A DNA stretch of 64,000 nucleotides from Streptomyces sp. Je 1-79 (GCF_025195125.1 NZ_JAMGSL010000015.1:1-64000); one strand, 5' to 3'; shown: positions 7,818 to 15,859, counted from the first letter of the stretch. Numbers and translations: made by a program. Notes: generated by a model not told the origin, from the sequence alone.

Positions 7818-8936
7818 GTGGCTGAGATCCAGATTCCCGCTGACATCAAGCCCGCCGACGGCCGTTTCGGCGCGGGCCCCTCCAAGGTGCGTACGGAGGC
7901 GCTGGACGCCCTGGCCGCCACCGGCACCTCCCTCCTCGGCACGTCCCACCGCCAGGCTCCGGTCAAGAACCTGGTCGGCGAGGTACGTGCCGGCGTGCGT
8001 GACCTCTTCTCGCTGCCCGAGGGTTACGAGGTGATCCTGGGCAACGGCGGCTCCACCGCCTTCTGGGACATCGCGACCCACGGGCTGATCGAGTCGAAGT
8101 CGCAGCACCTCACCTTCGGCGAGTTCTCCTCCAAGTTCGCGAAGGCCGCGAAACTGGCCCCCTGGCTGGCCGAGCCGACCGTGATCTCCTCCGACCCGGG
8201 CACCCACCCGGAGCCGCGGGCCGAGGCGGGCGTCGACGTGTACGCGTACACGCACAACGAGACCTCCACCGGTGTCGCGGCCCCGGTGAAGCGGGTCGCG
8301 GGTGCCGACGAGGGCGCGCTCGTCCTGGTCGACGCGACCTCCGGCGCGGGCGGCCTCCCGGTCGACATCACCGAGTCGGACGTCTACTACTTCGCCCCGC
8401 AGAAGTCCTTCGCCGCCGACGGCGGCCTGTGGCTGGCCGCCTTCTCGCCGGCCGCCCTGGAGCGCGCGGCCCGCATCCACGCGTCCGGCCGTCACATCCC
8501 GGAGTTCTTCTCCCTGCCGACCGCGATCGACAACTCGCTGAAGAACCAGACGTACAACACCCCGGCGCTGTCGACCCTCTTCCTGCTCAACGAGCAGCTG
8601 AAGTGGATCAACGGCCAGGGCGGTCTGGACTGGGCCGTGGCCCGGACGAAGGAGTCCTCGCAGGCGCTGTACGGCTGGGCCGAGGAGTCCAAGTACGCGT
8701 CGCCGTTCGTCACCGACGCGGCGAAGCGCTCGCAGGTCATCGGCACGATCGACTTCTCCGAGGACGTCGACGCGGCGGCGGTCGCCAAGGTGCTGCGCGC
8801 CAACGGCATCGTGGACACCGAGCCGTACCGCAAGCTGGGCCGCAACCAGCTGCGGATCGCGATGTTCCCGGCGGTCGACCCGGCGGACGTGCGGGCCCTG
8901 ACGGCCTGCATCGACTACGTGATCGAGAAGCTGTAA
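7818..8936 (+). CDS. serC: Phosphoserine aminotransferase
   Basis: A 372-residue PLP enzyme of the actinobacterial SerC type. It converts 3-phosphohydroxypyruvate and glutamate to phosphoserine in serine biosynthesis (and may serve pyridoxine synthesis), in the cytosol. Recognisable elements are the N-terminal DGRFGAGPSKVRTEAL, GNGGSTAFWD (phosphate/PLP binding), VDATSGAGGLPVDI and the PLP lysine K196 in APQKSFAADGGLW. Length matches mycobacterial and Streptomyces SerC. The GTG start at 7818 (VAEIQIPADIK) is supported by a TACGCT -10 box 6 bp upstream; the upstream in-frame ATG lies inside the divergent oxidoreductase gene. Confidence 0.96.
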   Translation: MAEIQIPADIKPADGRFGAGPSKVRTEALDALAATGTSLLGTSHRQAPVKNLVGEVRAGVRDLFSLPEGYEVILGNGGSTAFWDIATHGLIESKSQHLTFGEFSSKFAKAAKLAPWLAEPTVISSDPGTHPEPRAEAGVDVYAYTHNETSTGVAAPVKRVAGADEGALVLVDATSGAGGLPVDITESDVYYFAPQKSFAADGGLWLAAFSPAALERAARIHASGRHIPEFFSLPTAIDNSLKNQTYNTPALSTLFLLNEQLKWINGQGGLDWAVARTKESSQALYGWAEESKYASPFVTDAAKRSQVIGTIDFSEDVDAAAVAKVLRANGIVDTEPYRKLGRNQLRIAMFPAVDPADVRALTACIDYVIEKL

Positions 8937-8950
8937 CCCCTGGGTGTACG

Positions 8951-8988
8951 GAGGGCCCGGCATCGGACATGGTCGATGCCGGGCCCTC
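8951..8988. terminator. Bidirectional terminator hairpin between serC and ABC permease
   Basis: A perfect 15-bp stem (GAGGGCCCGGCATCG with its complement) around an 8-base loop sits 14 bp after the serC stop and just before the stop of the convergent ABC permease gene. There is no U-tract, as is usual for Streptomyces terminators. Confidence 0.8.
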
Positions 8989-8994
8989 GTGCGT

Positions 8995-9864
8995 TCAGCG
9001 GCTGAGGCGCTGGAAGCGGCGCACCGCCAGCGGGAGGAAGACGGCCGTGATGGCGAGGGGCCAGACGAAGGCCATGAGGACGGCGTTCTGCTCCACCCAG
9101 CCGCCGCCGCCGGCCCCGGGGTTGCCGAAGAGGGCGCGGGTCGCGGTGACGGTCGAGGAGATCGGGTTCCAGGCGGCGACCGGCGCCAGCCACGAGGGCA
9201 TCAGGGCCGGGGCCACGTAGACGCTGGAGACCATCGTGAGCGGGAAGATCACCGCGTACAGCGCGCCCGCGGCCTCGGCGTTGGGCAGGACGAGCCCGGC
9301 CCACACGCCCACCCAGATCAGGGCGAAGCGCAGGAGCAGCAGCAGCCCGAAGGCGAGCGCCGTCGCCGCGAAGCCGCCGTCGGAGGTCCAGCCGATCGCG
9401 AGCGCCGTCGTGGCGAGGATGGCGAGTTCGGCGCAGGCGACGAGGAGGTCGGCGACGCCCCGGCCGGTGGTGACGGCGGAGGGGGCCATCGGCATGGACC
9501 GGAAGCGGTCGACGACACCCTTGCCCACGTCGGTGACGACGGTGGTGGCGGTGTTCATGAAGCCGAAGGCCATGGTCGTGGCGAACATGCCGGGCATCAG
9601 GAACTCGCGGTAGTCGCCGTCGCCCGGGACGCGCATGGCGCTGCCGAAGACGAATCCGTAGAGCAGGACGGAGACGATGGGGAAGCCGAGCACCCAGAGG
9701 ATCGCGGCGGGCTGACGGCGGTAGTTGAGCAGGGTGCGCCGGACGACGTTCCCGCAGTCCACGACGGCCCAGTAGGCGCGTCCATGACGGGTGTCGAGGG
9801 TCAGGTCGACGGGGGCGGCCGTGGGAGGCGTGCGGTGCGTGGGGGTGCGGGCGGTGGTGGTCAC
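8995..9864 (-). CDS. ABC-2 type exporter permease (DrrB-like)
   Basis: A 289-residue ABC-2 membrane protein with six hydrophobic segments, of the DrrB/daunorubicin-resistance type; forms the membrane channel for the ATPase encoded immediately upstream. The segment VVDRFRSMPMAPSAVTTGR is the typical DrrB EAA-like cytoplasmic loop. The GTG start at 9864 overlaps the ATPase stop codon in a GTGA arrangement, indicating translational coupling and a heteromeric transporter. The substrate is probably a hydrophobic drug or metabolite but is not determined by sequence. Confidence 0.88.
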   Translation of the reverse strand: MTTTARTPTHRTPPTAAPVDLTLDTRHGRAYWAVVDCGNVVRRTLLNYRRQPAAILWVLGFPIVSVLLYGFVFGSAMRVPGDGDYREFLMPGMFATTMAFGFMNTATTVVTDVGKGVVDRFRSMPMAPSAVTTGRGVADLLVACAELAILATTALAIGWTSDGGFAATALAFGLLLLLRFALIWVGVWAGLVLPNAEAAGALYAVIFPLTMVSSVYVAPALMPSWLAPVAAWNPISSTVTATRALFGNPGAGGGGWVEQNAVLMAFVWPLAITAVFLPLAVRRFQRLSR

Positions 9865-10868
9865 GCGGCTGCTCCGTCCGTGCGGTTCCGGTTGTCGTCC
9901 GTGTCCGTGCCGTGGCCGGTGAGGGTGAGGAACACGTCGTCGAGGCTGGGGCGGCGCAGGCCGATGTCCTCCACGGCGATCCGTTCGTCCTGAAGGCTCC
10001 TGGCGACCTCGGTCAGGGCGGTGACCCGGTCGGTGACGGGGGCGTGGACGCGCCGTTCGCCGGTGTCGACGACCGGAGGGCCGGCGGAGCGGCGGGCGAC
10101 GATCGCGCGGACGGCGGCGAGGTCGGCGGCCTCGGCGGTGACGACCTCGATCCGGTCGCCGCCCACGCGGTTCTTGAGGCCGTCGGGGGTGTCGTCGGCG
10201 ATGGCCCGGCCGCGGTCCATGACGGTGATCCGGGAGGCGAGCCGGTCGGCCTCGTCGAGGTACTGCGTGGTGAGCAGGACCGTCGTGCCGCCCTCGACCA
10301 GGGTCCGGACGGCGCCCCAGACCTCGCCCCGGCCGCGCGGGTCGAGGCCGGTGGTCGGCTCGTCGAGGAAGAGGACGCGCGGGGCGAGGATCATCGAGGC
10401 GGCCAGGTCGAGGCGGCGGCGCATGCCCCCGCTGTACTTCCCGGCTCCCTTGTCGGCGGCCGCGGTGAGGTCGAAGCGGTCGAGGAGTTCGGCGGCCCGG
10501 GCGCGTGCGCGGCGGGCGCCGAGGTGGAAGAGGCGGCCGAAGAGCTCCAGGTTCTGCCGGCCGGTGAGGCCCTCGTCGACGGCGGCGTACTGGCCGGCCA
10601 GGCCGATCCGGGCGCGGGCGGCGCGGGGGTCGCGGGCCACGTCGAGCCCGGCGACCTCGGCCCGGCCGCCGTCGTGCCGCAGGAGCGTCGCGAGGACGCG
10701 TACGGCGGTGGTCTTGCCGGCGCCGTTGGGTCCGAGGAGTCCGTGGACGGTGCCGGGGGCGACGGCGAGGTCGAAGCCGTCGAGGGCGTGGGTGGTGCCG
10801 TTCCTCCTGTCGCCGTACCGCTTGCGCAGCCCTTCGGCGCGTACCGCGTGCTCGTGCGGGGTCGGCAT
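9861..10868 (-). CDS. ABC exporter ATP-binding protein (DrrA-like)
   Basis: A 335-residue ABC ATPase of the DrrA family. Walker A is GPNGAGKTT at residues 46-54, the signature motif is YSGGMRRRLDLA, and Walker B plus D-loop are VLFLDEPTTGLDP. The C-terminal extension (about residues 230-320) including RRPSLDDVFLTLTGH is diagnostic of DrrA-type drug exporters. Start at ATG 10868 (MPTPHEHAVRAEGL) rather than the in-frame ATG at 10910, which lies inside the operator region. Operon with the permease, divergent from a TetR gene that very probably represses it. Confidence 0.93.
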   Translation of the reverse strand: MPTPHEHAVRAEGLRKRYGDRRNGTTHALDGFDLAVAPGTVHGLLGPNGAGKTTAVRVLATLLRHDGGRAEVAGLDVARDPRAARARIGLAGQYAAVDEGLTGRQNLELFGRLFHLGARRARARAAELLDRFDLTAAADKGAGKYSGGMRRRLDLAASMILAPRVLFLDEPTTGLDPRGRGEVWGAVRTLVEGGTTVLLTTQYLDEADRLASRITVMDRGRAIADDTPDGLKNRVGGDRIEVVTAEAADLAAVRAIVARRSAGPPVVDTGERRVHAPVTDRVTALTEVARSLQDERIAVEDIGLRRPSLDDVFLTLTGHGTDTDDNRNRTDGAAA

Positions 10869-10899
10869 GGTCAGCCCTCCGTTCGGCGTCCTCCAGCAA

Positions 10900-10941
10900 A
10901 CTGAGTACACCGTACCCCATTACGCGTACGCCGTACTCAGT
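10900..10941. promoter_or_regulatory. Composite operator between DrrAB-like exporter and TetR gene
   Basis: ACTGAGTAC at 10900-10908 is mirrored by GTACTCAGT at 10933-10941. Inside these lie two direct copies of GTAC(A/G)CCGTAC at 10905-10915 and 10926-10936, 21 bp apart (two helical turns). This is a strong candidate for two TetR dimers binding the divergent promoters, giving drug-inducible export and autorepression. The role is inferred from architecture and position. Confidence 0.6.
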
Positions 10942-10955
10942 TTTAAGGTGAGGCC

Positions 10956-11702
10956 ATGACGACGAGCAGCCTCGAACTCCTGTGGGGCAGGGGCGAGCGC
11001 CCCAGCCGCGGCCCCAAGCCGGGCCTCACCCTCGACCGGATCGTCACGGCGGCGGTCGGGGTCGCCGACGCGGAGGGGCTGGACGCGGTGTCGATGCGGC
11101 GCGTCTCGGCCGAACTCGGCGTCGGGACGATGTCGCTGTACCGGTACGTCCCCGGCAAGACCGAGCTGCTCGACCTGATGATCGACCGTGTCCAGGGCGA
11201 GTCCCTCGAAGGCGAACCGGAGCCGCCCACCCACTGGCGGGACACCGTCGAGAAGCTGGCCCGCGGCCATCTCGACCTCTTCCGGGCACACCCCTGGCTG
11301 CTCCGGGTCAACCAGGCCCGCTCGGTCCTCGGCCCCGGCGCGCTGCGCGGCCTCGAACTCTGCCTGACCGGACTGAAGGGCCCGCACGGGATGGGTCTGA
11401 GCGACCACGAGACGATCGGGGTGATCATCGCCGTGCAGAGCTATGTGACCGGTATCGCCCGCATGGAGATCGACACCGTCGAGGCGGTGAAGGACACCGG
11501 GGTGAGCGACGAGGACTTCTGGGCGGGGCAGAGCCCGTACCTGGAGCGGGCGATGGCCTCGGGCGACTACCCCCGCATGGCGGAGCTGGCCGACGACACC
11601 TTCTCCAAGGAGTTCGACCACTTCGCCTTCGGGCTCGAACGCCTCCTCGACGGTTTCGAGGTGCTCGTCAGCCGCGCCGCAGGAGGCGCTTCCCGCCGAT
11701 GA
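10956..11702 (+). CDS. TetR-family regulator of the adjacent ABC exporter
   Basis: A 248-residue regulator of the TetR class with a TetR_C-like ligand domain. The HTH lies at about residues 28-75 (GLTLDRIVTAAVGVADAEGL and VGTMSLYRYVPGKTELLDLM). The C-terminal part (WRDTVEKLARGHLDLFRAHPW) resembles regulators of multidrug and antibiotic exporters. The start ATG at 10956 follows the operator directly. It is divergent from the DrrAB-like genes, which it presumably represses until the exported drug binds. Its 3' end overlaps the stop of the convergent anchored protein by 35 bp. Confidence 0.9.
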   Translation: MTTSSLELLWGRGERPSRGPKPGLTLDRIVTAAVGVADAEGLDAVSMRRVSAELGVGTMSLYRYVPGKTELLDLMIDRVQGESLEGEPEPPTHWRDTVEKLARGHLDLFRAHPWLLRVNQARSVLGPGALRGLELCLTGLKGPHGMGLSDHETIGVIIAVQSYVTGIARMEIDTVEAVKDTGVSDEDFWAGQSPYLERAMASGDYPRMAELADDTFSKEFDHFAFGLERLLDGFEVLVSRAAGGASRR

Positions 11703-12657
11703 CCAGGGCGGTCGCGACGCCGAGGACGATCACGCCGACGGTGAAGTTGCCGCGCTCCTCGGCGGCGGTGGGCGCGTCGGGGTCGCCCTTGCCCGGGTTC
11801 TTGGGCGACGCGCCGGAGGAATCCTCCGAGGGTCCCTCCGCCCGGGGCGGTTCCACGCGGAGGACCTTGCTCTTCGCGCCCTCCGAGCCGATCATCAGCG
11901 CCGAGCCGTCCTTCGTGTACGTCACGGACTCCGACTGCCCCTGGAAGGGCACGCCCACGTCTGTGCCCTCGTCGGCGAGGCGGCCGTCCTTCCAGACGTA
12001 CTCCTTCGCGCTGAAGTAGCCGCGCAGCATGAGCCGCCCGCCGTCCGGCGAGAAGGCGCCATCGGTCACCCACGGCACGTCGCCGACGCGCCGGAAGACG
12101 TTCGTGCCCGCGGACGAGAGCCGCTCGGGGCCCGCGTACAGCCCGCCGGTCTCCTGGTTCTTGCTGGCGATGTAGACCCGGCCGGTCTTCGGGTGGACCA
12201 TCAGGGCCTCGGCGTTGCGCGGCCCGTCGGCGTACTTCACGTCGTACTGCTTCGCCGTCACCGCCTGGTCCCCGAGCCGCTTCGGCTCGGGGAAGCGGTA
12301 GATCCAGACGTGGTCCCAGGTGCCGTCGCGGTTGTCGCCGATGTCGCCGACGTAGATGTCACCGTCCGGGCCGACGGAGATCGCCTCCATGTCGCGGGGC
12401 GTGCCGACGCCCTTCATGGTGAGCGTCGCGACGGTCTCGCCGGTACGGGAGTCGACGCCGTAGATCAGCGGGGCGTCCTGGTCGTTGTGCGTCCAGTAGA
12501 CGCCGGGGTGGGCGCGGCTGGCGGCGAGACCGCTGGACTCGGTGATCCGGGGGTCGGTGATCGTGAAGTCCTGGTCCGCGTCGGCGGCAGCGGCGGGGGC
12601 GGCCGCCGCGGCCAGGACCAGCGCGGAGGCGCCGAGGAGACCCAGGAGTGATCGCAT
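11668..12657 (-). CDS. Secreted/anchored beta-propeller-like protein
   Basis: A 329-residue exported protein. Residues 1-24 are a signal peptide (MRSLLGLLGASALVLAAAAA, AxA cleavage), the middle ~230 residues carry blade-like repeats (GVYWTHNDQDAPLIYGVD, GDIYVGDIGDNRDGTWDHVW, GRVYIASKN), and the C-terminus has a Pro/Ser/Glu linker, one transmembrane helix and KRLLRRG. This gives an extracytoplasmic propeller tethered to the membrane by its C-terminal helix. Related Streptomyces proteins are annotated as WD40- or esterase-like with no known activity. The ATG at 12657 is chosen because the signal peptide begins there. Confidence 0.78.
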   Translation of the reverse strand: MRSLLGLLGASALVLAAAAAPAAAADADQDFTITDPRITESSGLAASRAHPGVYWTHNDQDAPLIYGVDSRTGETVATLTMKGVGTPRDMEAISVGPDGDIYVGDIGDNRDGTWDHVWIYRFPEPKRLGDQAVTAKQYDVKYADGPRNAEALMVHPKTGRVYIASKNQETGGLYAGPERLSSAGTNVFRRVGDVPWVTDGAFSPDGGRLMLRGYFSAKEYVWKDGRLADEGTDVGVPFQGQSESVTYTKDGSALMIGSEGAKSKVLRVEPPRAEGPSEDSSGASPKNPGKGDPDAPTAAEERGNFTVGVIVLGVATALVIGGKRLLRRG

Positions 12658-12753
12658 GCTCTCCAGCCTGCCACGGCTCCGCAGGATCCGACCGCCGGGC
12701 CAGCGGCACAGGCGGCCGGCGGAGACCCGCCGACGCTGCCCCCGAACCGTGGA

Positions 12754-12787
12754 ATGTCCTGCGCCGTACCGGAGTTGGGCAGGACAT
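12754..12787 (+). promoter_or_regulatory. Inverted repeat covering the SD and start of the PPOX gene
   Basis: ATGTCCTGC at 12754-12762 is complementary to GCAGGACAT at 12779-12787, a perfect 9-bp match. The right arm contains the AGGA ribosome-binding element and the first two bases of the start codon. It may be a repressor operator or an RNA hairpin limiting initiation; sequence alone does not decide. Confidence 0.4.
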
Positions 12788-13250
12788 GACCGAAGGACCC
12801 GCACCCCGTCCCCTGTCCGACGACGCGCTCTCCGACCTGCTCGGCACGCAGCGGTTCGGCACGCTGGCCACCAACAAGCGCAGCGGCCACCCCCACCTCA
12901 CGACGATGCTCTACAGCTGGGACCCCCGGGCACGCACCGTGCGGTTCTCCACCACCGCCGACCGGGTCAAGCTCAAGCACCTCCGCCGCGACCCCCGCGC
13001 GGCGGTGCACGTCCAGGGCGGTGACGTCTGGTCGTTCGCCGTGGCCGAGGGCGAGGCCGAGGTCTCCGAAGCCACGACCACACCGGGCGACGAGGTCGGC
13101 CGGGAACTGCTGTCGATGATCCCGGAACCGTCCCGGCCCCGGGGCCCGGAGGAGGACGCGTTCCTGGAACAGCAGGTGGCGGAGGGCCGCGTCGTCATCC
13201 GCCTGAAGGTGAACCGGCTCTACGGGACGGCGCTCGACATCGAGGGCTGA
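12786..13250 (+). CDS. PPOX-class flavin/F420-dependent oxidoreductase
   Basis: A 154-residue split-barrel protein of the pyridoxamine-5'-phosphate-oxidase-like family, in the subgroup named PPOX class F420-dependent. Typical elements are LGTQRFGTLATNKRSGHPHLT, a central WSFAVAEGEAEVS and a C-terminal VVIRLKVNRLYG. Such proteins bind F420 or FMN and reduce diverse small molecules; the substrate here is unknown. The start at 12786 has AGGA five bases upstream within an inverted repeat. Stands alone, divergent from the anchored protein. Confidence 0.85.
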   Translation: MTEGPAPRPLSDDALSDLLGTQRFGTLATNKRSGHPHLTTMLYSWDPRARTVRFSTTADRVKLKHLRRDPRAAVHVQGGDVWSFAVAEGEAEVSEATTTPGDEVGRELLSMIPEPSRPRGPEEDAFLEQQVAEGRVVIRLKVNRLYGTALDIEG

Positions 13251-13313
13251 GACGCCCGGCGGGTGGCCGGGATCACGTCGCAGCGGCCGGGCGGGCTCCG
13301 CGATGATATGACC

Positions 13314-14009
13314 ATGCGTTTCATGTTCGTCGGCGACAGCTGCACCATCGGACAGGCCGGCGACCACACCTGGCGCTACCGGATGTGGCAGCACCTCGAA
13401 GCCGTGCTGCCCGGACGGTACGAGATCGTCGGCCCGCGCACCGGGCTGTACGACTCCGCCGCCGACGCGCCCCTCTCGCACGCCTACGCCGATCCGGCCT
13501 TCCCCGCGTCCGCCCGCCGTCATCTGGCGGGCTGGGGCGAGGGGTGGCTGCACATGGCGCCGCTCATCGGCGAGACGGTGACCGCGACCGGGGCGGACGT
13601 CCTGCTGGTCTCCCTCGGCCTGATCGACCTCGGTTTCTACACCAACAGCGACCAGACGACGGAGAACGTGCGCGCCTTCGTCGACGCCGCTCGCGTGGCG
13701 AACCCGCACGTCAGGTCCGTCGTCATGCCGGTCATACCGAACATCCGCGCCACGTACGACGCGCCCTTCGCGGCCGAGTGCGCGCGCTTCAACGAGCTCC
13801 TCGCCAAGACCGTCGCCGACCTGGACACGGCCGCGTCGCCACTGCTGCTCGCGACGGTGCCGGAGACGTACGAGCTCGGCACGGACACCTACGACGGCAC
13901 CCACCCGGGCCCGTCCGGCGAGCACAAGCTGGCGGCCTCCTTCGCCTCGGCGATGCACCAGGCGTGGGGGCTCGGCTCCCCGTACTCCGGTGGTGTCGCG
14001 GCCCGCTGA
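13314..14009 (+). CDS. SGNH/GDSL-fold hydrolase
   Basis: A 231-residue SGNH hydrolase, probably a cytosolic esterase (no signal peptide). Block I is VGDSCTIG near the N-terminus with the nucleophile Ser, block V is YDGTHPGPSGEHKLA near the C-terminus with the Asp-x-x-His pair. The usual GDSLT is GDSCT here, a common Streptomyces variant. The ATG at 13314 begins at the conserved beta-strand and follows a GATGAT hexamer by 6 bp; the ATG two codons earlier (13308) is an alternative. The natural substrate is unknown. Confidence 0.83.
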   Translation: MRFMFVGDSCTIGQAGDHTWRYRMWQHLEAVLPGRYEIVGPRTGLYDSAADAPLSHAYADPAFPASARRHLAGWGEGWLHMAPLIGETVTATGADVLLVSLGLIDLGFYTNSDQTTENVRAFVDAARVANPHVRSVVMPVIPNIRATYDAPFAAECARFNELLAKTVADLDTAASPLLLATVPETYELGTDTYDGTHPGPSGEHKLAASFASAMHQAWGLGSPYSGGVAAR

Positions 14010-14052
14010 CAGACCGCCAGGAGCGCTGACAGACCCACCGACAGGCTGTCAG
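14006..14052 (+). repeat. Three CTGACAG/CTGTCAG boxes at exact 20-bp spacing
   Basis: CTGACAGACC occurs at 14006-14015 and again at 14026-14035, and the inverted form CTGTCAG follows at 14046-14052. The spacing is exactly 20 bp each time, about two helical turns, in the intergenic region before the membrane protein at 14137. The pattern suits an array of protein-binding sites; no factor is known. Confidence 0.4.
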
Positions 14053-14136
14053 GGAACGGTCCGCGTGGCGTCAACGCGGGTCGGCATCGTCTTCCCCATC
14101 AGGAACGACGACACCGATCACAGGAGTTGAACCCCG

Positions 14137-14655
14137 ATGAACGCCGACCTCGCCGCCGCCATGCAGCTGCTCGTCGCCCTTGCCTTCGTCAGCATCCCGC
14201 TCGTCCGCCACCGCTTCGGACCGGCCGCCACGACGGCCGCGGAGGCCGAGCTCTCCCGCCAGGGCATACGGCCCGGCGTCCTCGCCGAGAACGGCCTGCG
14301 GTTCGACGCGAGCGGCCACGAGACGTGGGCCCCGGTCTCCGTCGCCGCGATCATGACCGGCGTCGCCGCGCTCAACCTCGCGGGGAACGACTGGGGCCGG
14401 CCGCTGACCTGGATCTTCCAGTCGCTGGTCGTCATCGGCAACGCCCTGATCCTCCACAGCAACCTGACCGCCGTCTCGTCCGTCCGGACCGCCTTCCGGC
14501 GCAAGGGCGACCCGGAGCTGGCCCGCGTCGACGTCCCCGCCTTCCTCGACGCCGCGGAGAACGCCTTCCCCGGCTGGGTCCGGGCCCAGCAGAACATCCG
14601 GCACGTCCTCGTCTTCGGCGGCTCCGCCCTGGCGCTCGTCGCGGTCTCCCTCTGA
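14137..14655 (+). CDS. Small membrane protein of unknown function
   Basis: A 172-residue protein that I do not recognise. It has an N-terminal hydrophobic helix (LLVALAFVSIPLV), two central membrane segments (VSVAAIMTGVAALNLAG and TWIFQSLVVIGNALIL) and a C-terminal hydrophobic tail (VLVFGGSALALVAVSL). The start ATG at 14137 has AGGAG about 10 bp upstream, giving good support. It is convergent with the carboxymuconolactone decarboxylase gene, with only 10 bp between their stops. Nothing in it points to a substrate. Confidence 0.7.
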   Translation: MNADLAAAMQLLVALAFVSIPLVRHRFGPAATTAAEAELSRQGIRPGVLAENGLRFDASGHETWAPVSVAAIMTGVAALNLAGNDWGRPLTWIFQSLVVIGNALILHSNLTAVSSVRTAFRRKGDPELARVDVPAFLDAAENAFPGWVRAQQNIRHVLVFGGSALALVAVSL

Positions 14656-14665
14656 CCCGTCGGGC

Positions 14666-15172
14666 TCACGCCGAGCGGGTCAGCCGGTTCGCCAGCGTCG
14701 ACAGCGTGTACGCGCCGATACCGAGCACCACCTCCAGCGCGTTGCGGCGGGTGTGCCCGGCTCCGAGAAAGCGCTCCAGCTCCTCGTCGCTCACGGCTCC
14801 GGAGGCGGCGAGGACCTGGTGCGTGAACCGCCGCACGGCTTCCAGGCGTACGGGATCCTCCGCCGGGCCAAGCCCGGCCAGCTTCGCCTCGTGGATACCG
14901 ATGCACAGGTGGCACTGGTTCCGTTCGGCAACGGTCAGGACGACGGTCTCGCGCGAGTGCGGGTCGAGGGTCGTGGCCTCGAACATCGCGCTCAGCCTCA
15001 GGAAGCCCTCCAGCGCGTGCGGGGACTCCGCCATGCGGGCCACAGCCTGCGGGAGGTGGCCCCAGGCGGCGGCCACGCTCTCCATGGAGCGGCGAGAGGC
15101 GGCGGGCGCGGTCTCTACGGTGTGGTCGGTGAACAAGGCGACTCCCGGGAAGACGAGTAGGATCGACAACAT
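14666..15172 (-). CDS. Carboxymuconolactone decarboxylase-family (AhpD-like) protein
   Basis: A 168-residue AhpD-like protein. The redox/proton-relay motif is present as E-R-N-Q-C-H-L-C-I-G-I-H, matching ExxxCxxCxxxH, so it may act as an alkylhydroperoxidase or thiol-dependent peroxidase. The start at ATG 15172 overlaps the ATG of the divergent MarR gene (15171) by two bases, in the middle of a perfect 16-bp palindrome; a TTG start at residue 12 (LFTDHTVETAP) would also fit the family. Regulation by the divergent MarR protein, probably in response to oxidants or reactive electrophiles, is the natural reading of the layout. Confidence 0.82.
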   Translation of the reverse strand: MLSILLVFPGVALFTDHTVETAPAASRRSMESVAAAWGHLPQAVARMAESPHALEGFLRLSAMFEATTLDPHSRETVVLTVAERNQCHLCIGIHEAKLAGLGPAEDPVRLEAVRRFTHQVLAASGAVSDEELERFLGAGHTRRNALEVVLGIGAYTLSTLANRLTRSA

Positions 15173-15184
15173 GGTTGACCATGT
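15169..15184. promoter_or_regulatory. Palindromic MarR-type operator over both start codons
   Basis: ACATGGT-TG-ACCATGT is a perfect 7-bp inverted repeat that contains the overlapping start codons of two divergent genes. Upstream of the rightward gene, TAGGAT (15158-15163) ends 7 bp before the ATG and would give a leaderless transcript. A MarR dimer bound here would cover both transcription starts. Inferred from symmetry and position. Confidence 0.55.
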
Positions 15185-15704
15185 GGATGCGAGAAACGTA
15201 AACCAGGTTGTCGATAGCGGCAAGGGGGAATCCGTCCCCGGGTTCGAGCTGCCCCTGCTCCTCTTCGCCGGCTTCCGCACCCTCATCGACCGGCTCCACG
15301 ACCGGCTCGCCCACGAGGGCCACCCCGACCTCCGCCCCGCCCACGGCTTCGCCCTGCAGGCCATCGCCGCGGGAGGCCCCCGCGGGGCCACCGCGAGCGA
15401 CATCGGCCGCCACCTCGGCGTCTCCAAGCAGGCCGCCGGCAAGACCGTCGACCGCCTCCTCGCCGTGGGCTACGCCGAGCGCGCCGACGACCCCGCCGAC
15501 GCCCGCCGCAAGCTCGTCCGCCTCACACTCCGCGGCCTCGACGCCCTCACCCGCTCGGCCGCGATCTTCGACGAACTGCGCACGGAGTGGTCCGCGACCC
15601 TCGGCCCCGAACGCGTACGGGACATGGAGACCGCGCTCCGCCGGGTCGTCCCGCCGGAGACCACGTTCCGCCTCGACGCCACGAGCTGGCTCGGCGGCGC
15701 GTGA
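15171..15704 (+). CDS. MarR-family transcriptional regulator
   Basis: A 177-residue MarR protein. The winged helix is at about residues 65-130 (ATASDIGRHLGVSKQAAGKTVDRLLAVGYAERADDPADAR). It probably represses itself and the divergent CMD/AhpD-like gene through the palindrome that spans both starts. No cysteine is visible in the predicted sensor segment, so a redox-switch mechanism like OhrR is not supported; a ligand-responsive mode is more likely. Start at ATG 15171 is supported by the -10 hexamer TAGGAT 7 bp upstream (leaderless). Confidence 0.88.
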   Translation: MVDHVDARNVNQVVDSGKGESVPGFELPLLLFAGFRTLIDRLHDRLAHEGHPDLRPAHGFALQAIAAGGPRGATASDIGRHLGVSKQAAGKTVDRLLAVGYAERADDPADARRKLVRLTLRGLDALTRSAAIFDELRTEWSATLGPERVRDMETALRRVVPPETTFRLDATSWLGGA

Positions 15705-15859
15705 ACACCCGGCGGCCCGGGCACACCCTGCGGCCGGGGCACGCCCTACGGCCGGGCGCGGCACGCCCGCCCAACCCGCCACGACGGCGCGTGCACCCAA
15801 CGGCCGCGCGGCGGAGCCCCCTTGCCTGAAGCGCGCTCGAAGGCGTTGGCTTGGGGACC

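Noticed and set aside
4940..7825. A 961-codon plus-strand frame opposite the FAD/Fe-S oxidoreductase
   Set aside because: The translation is Arg/Pro/His-rich shadow sequence; the minus strand has intact FAD and 4Fe-4S motifs.
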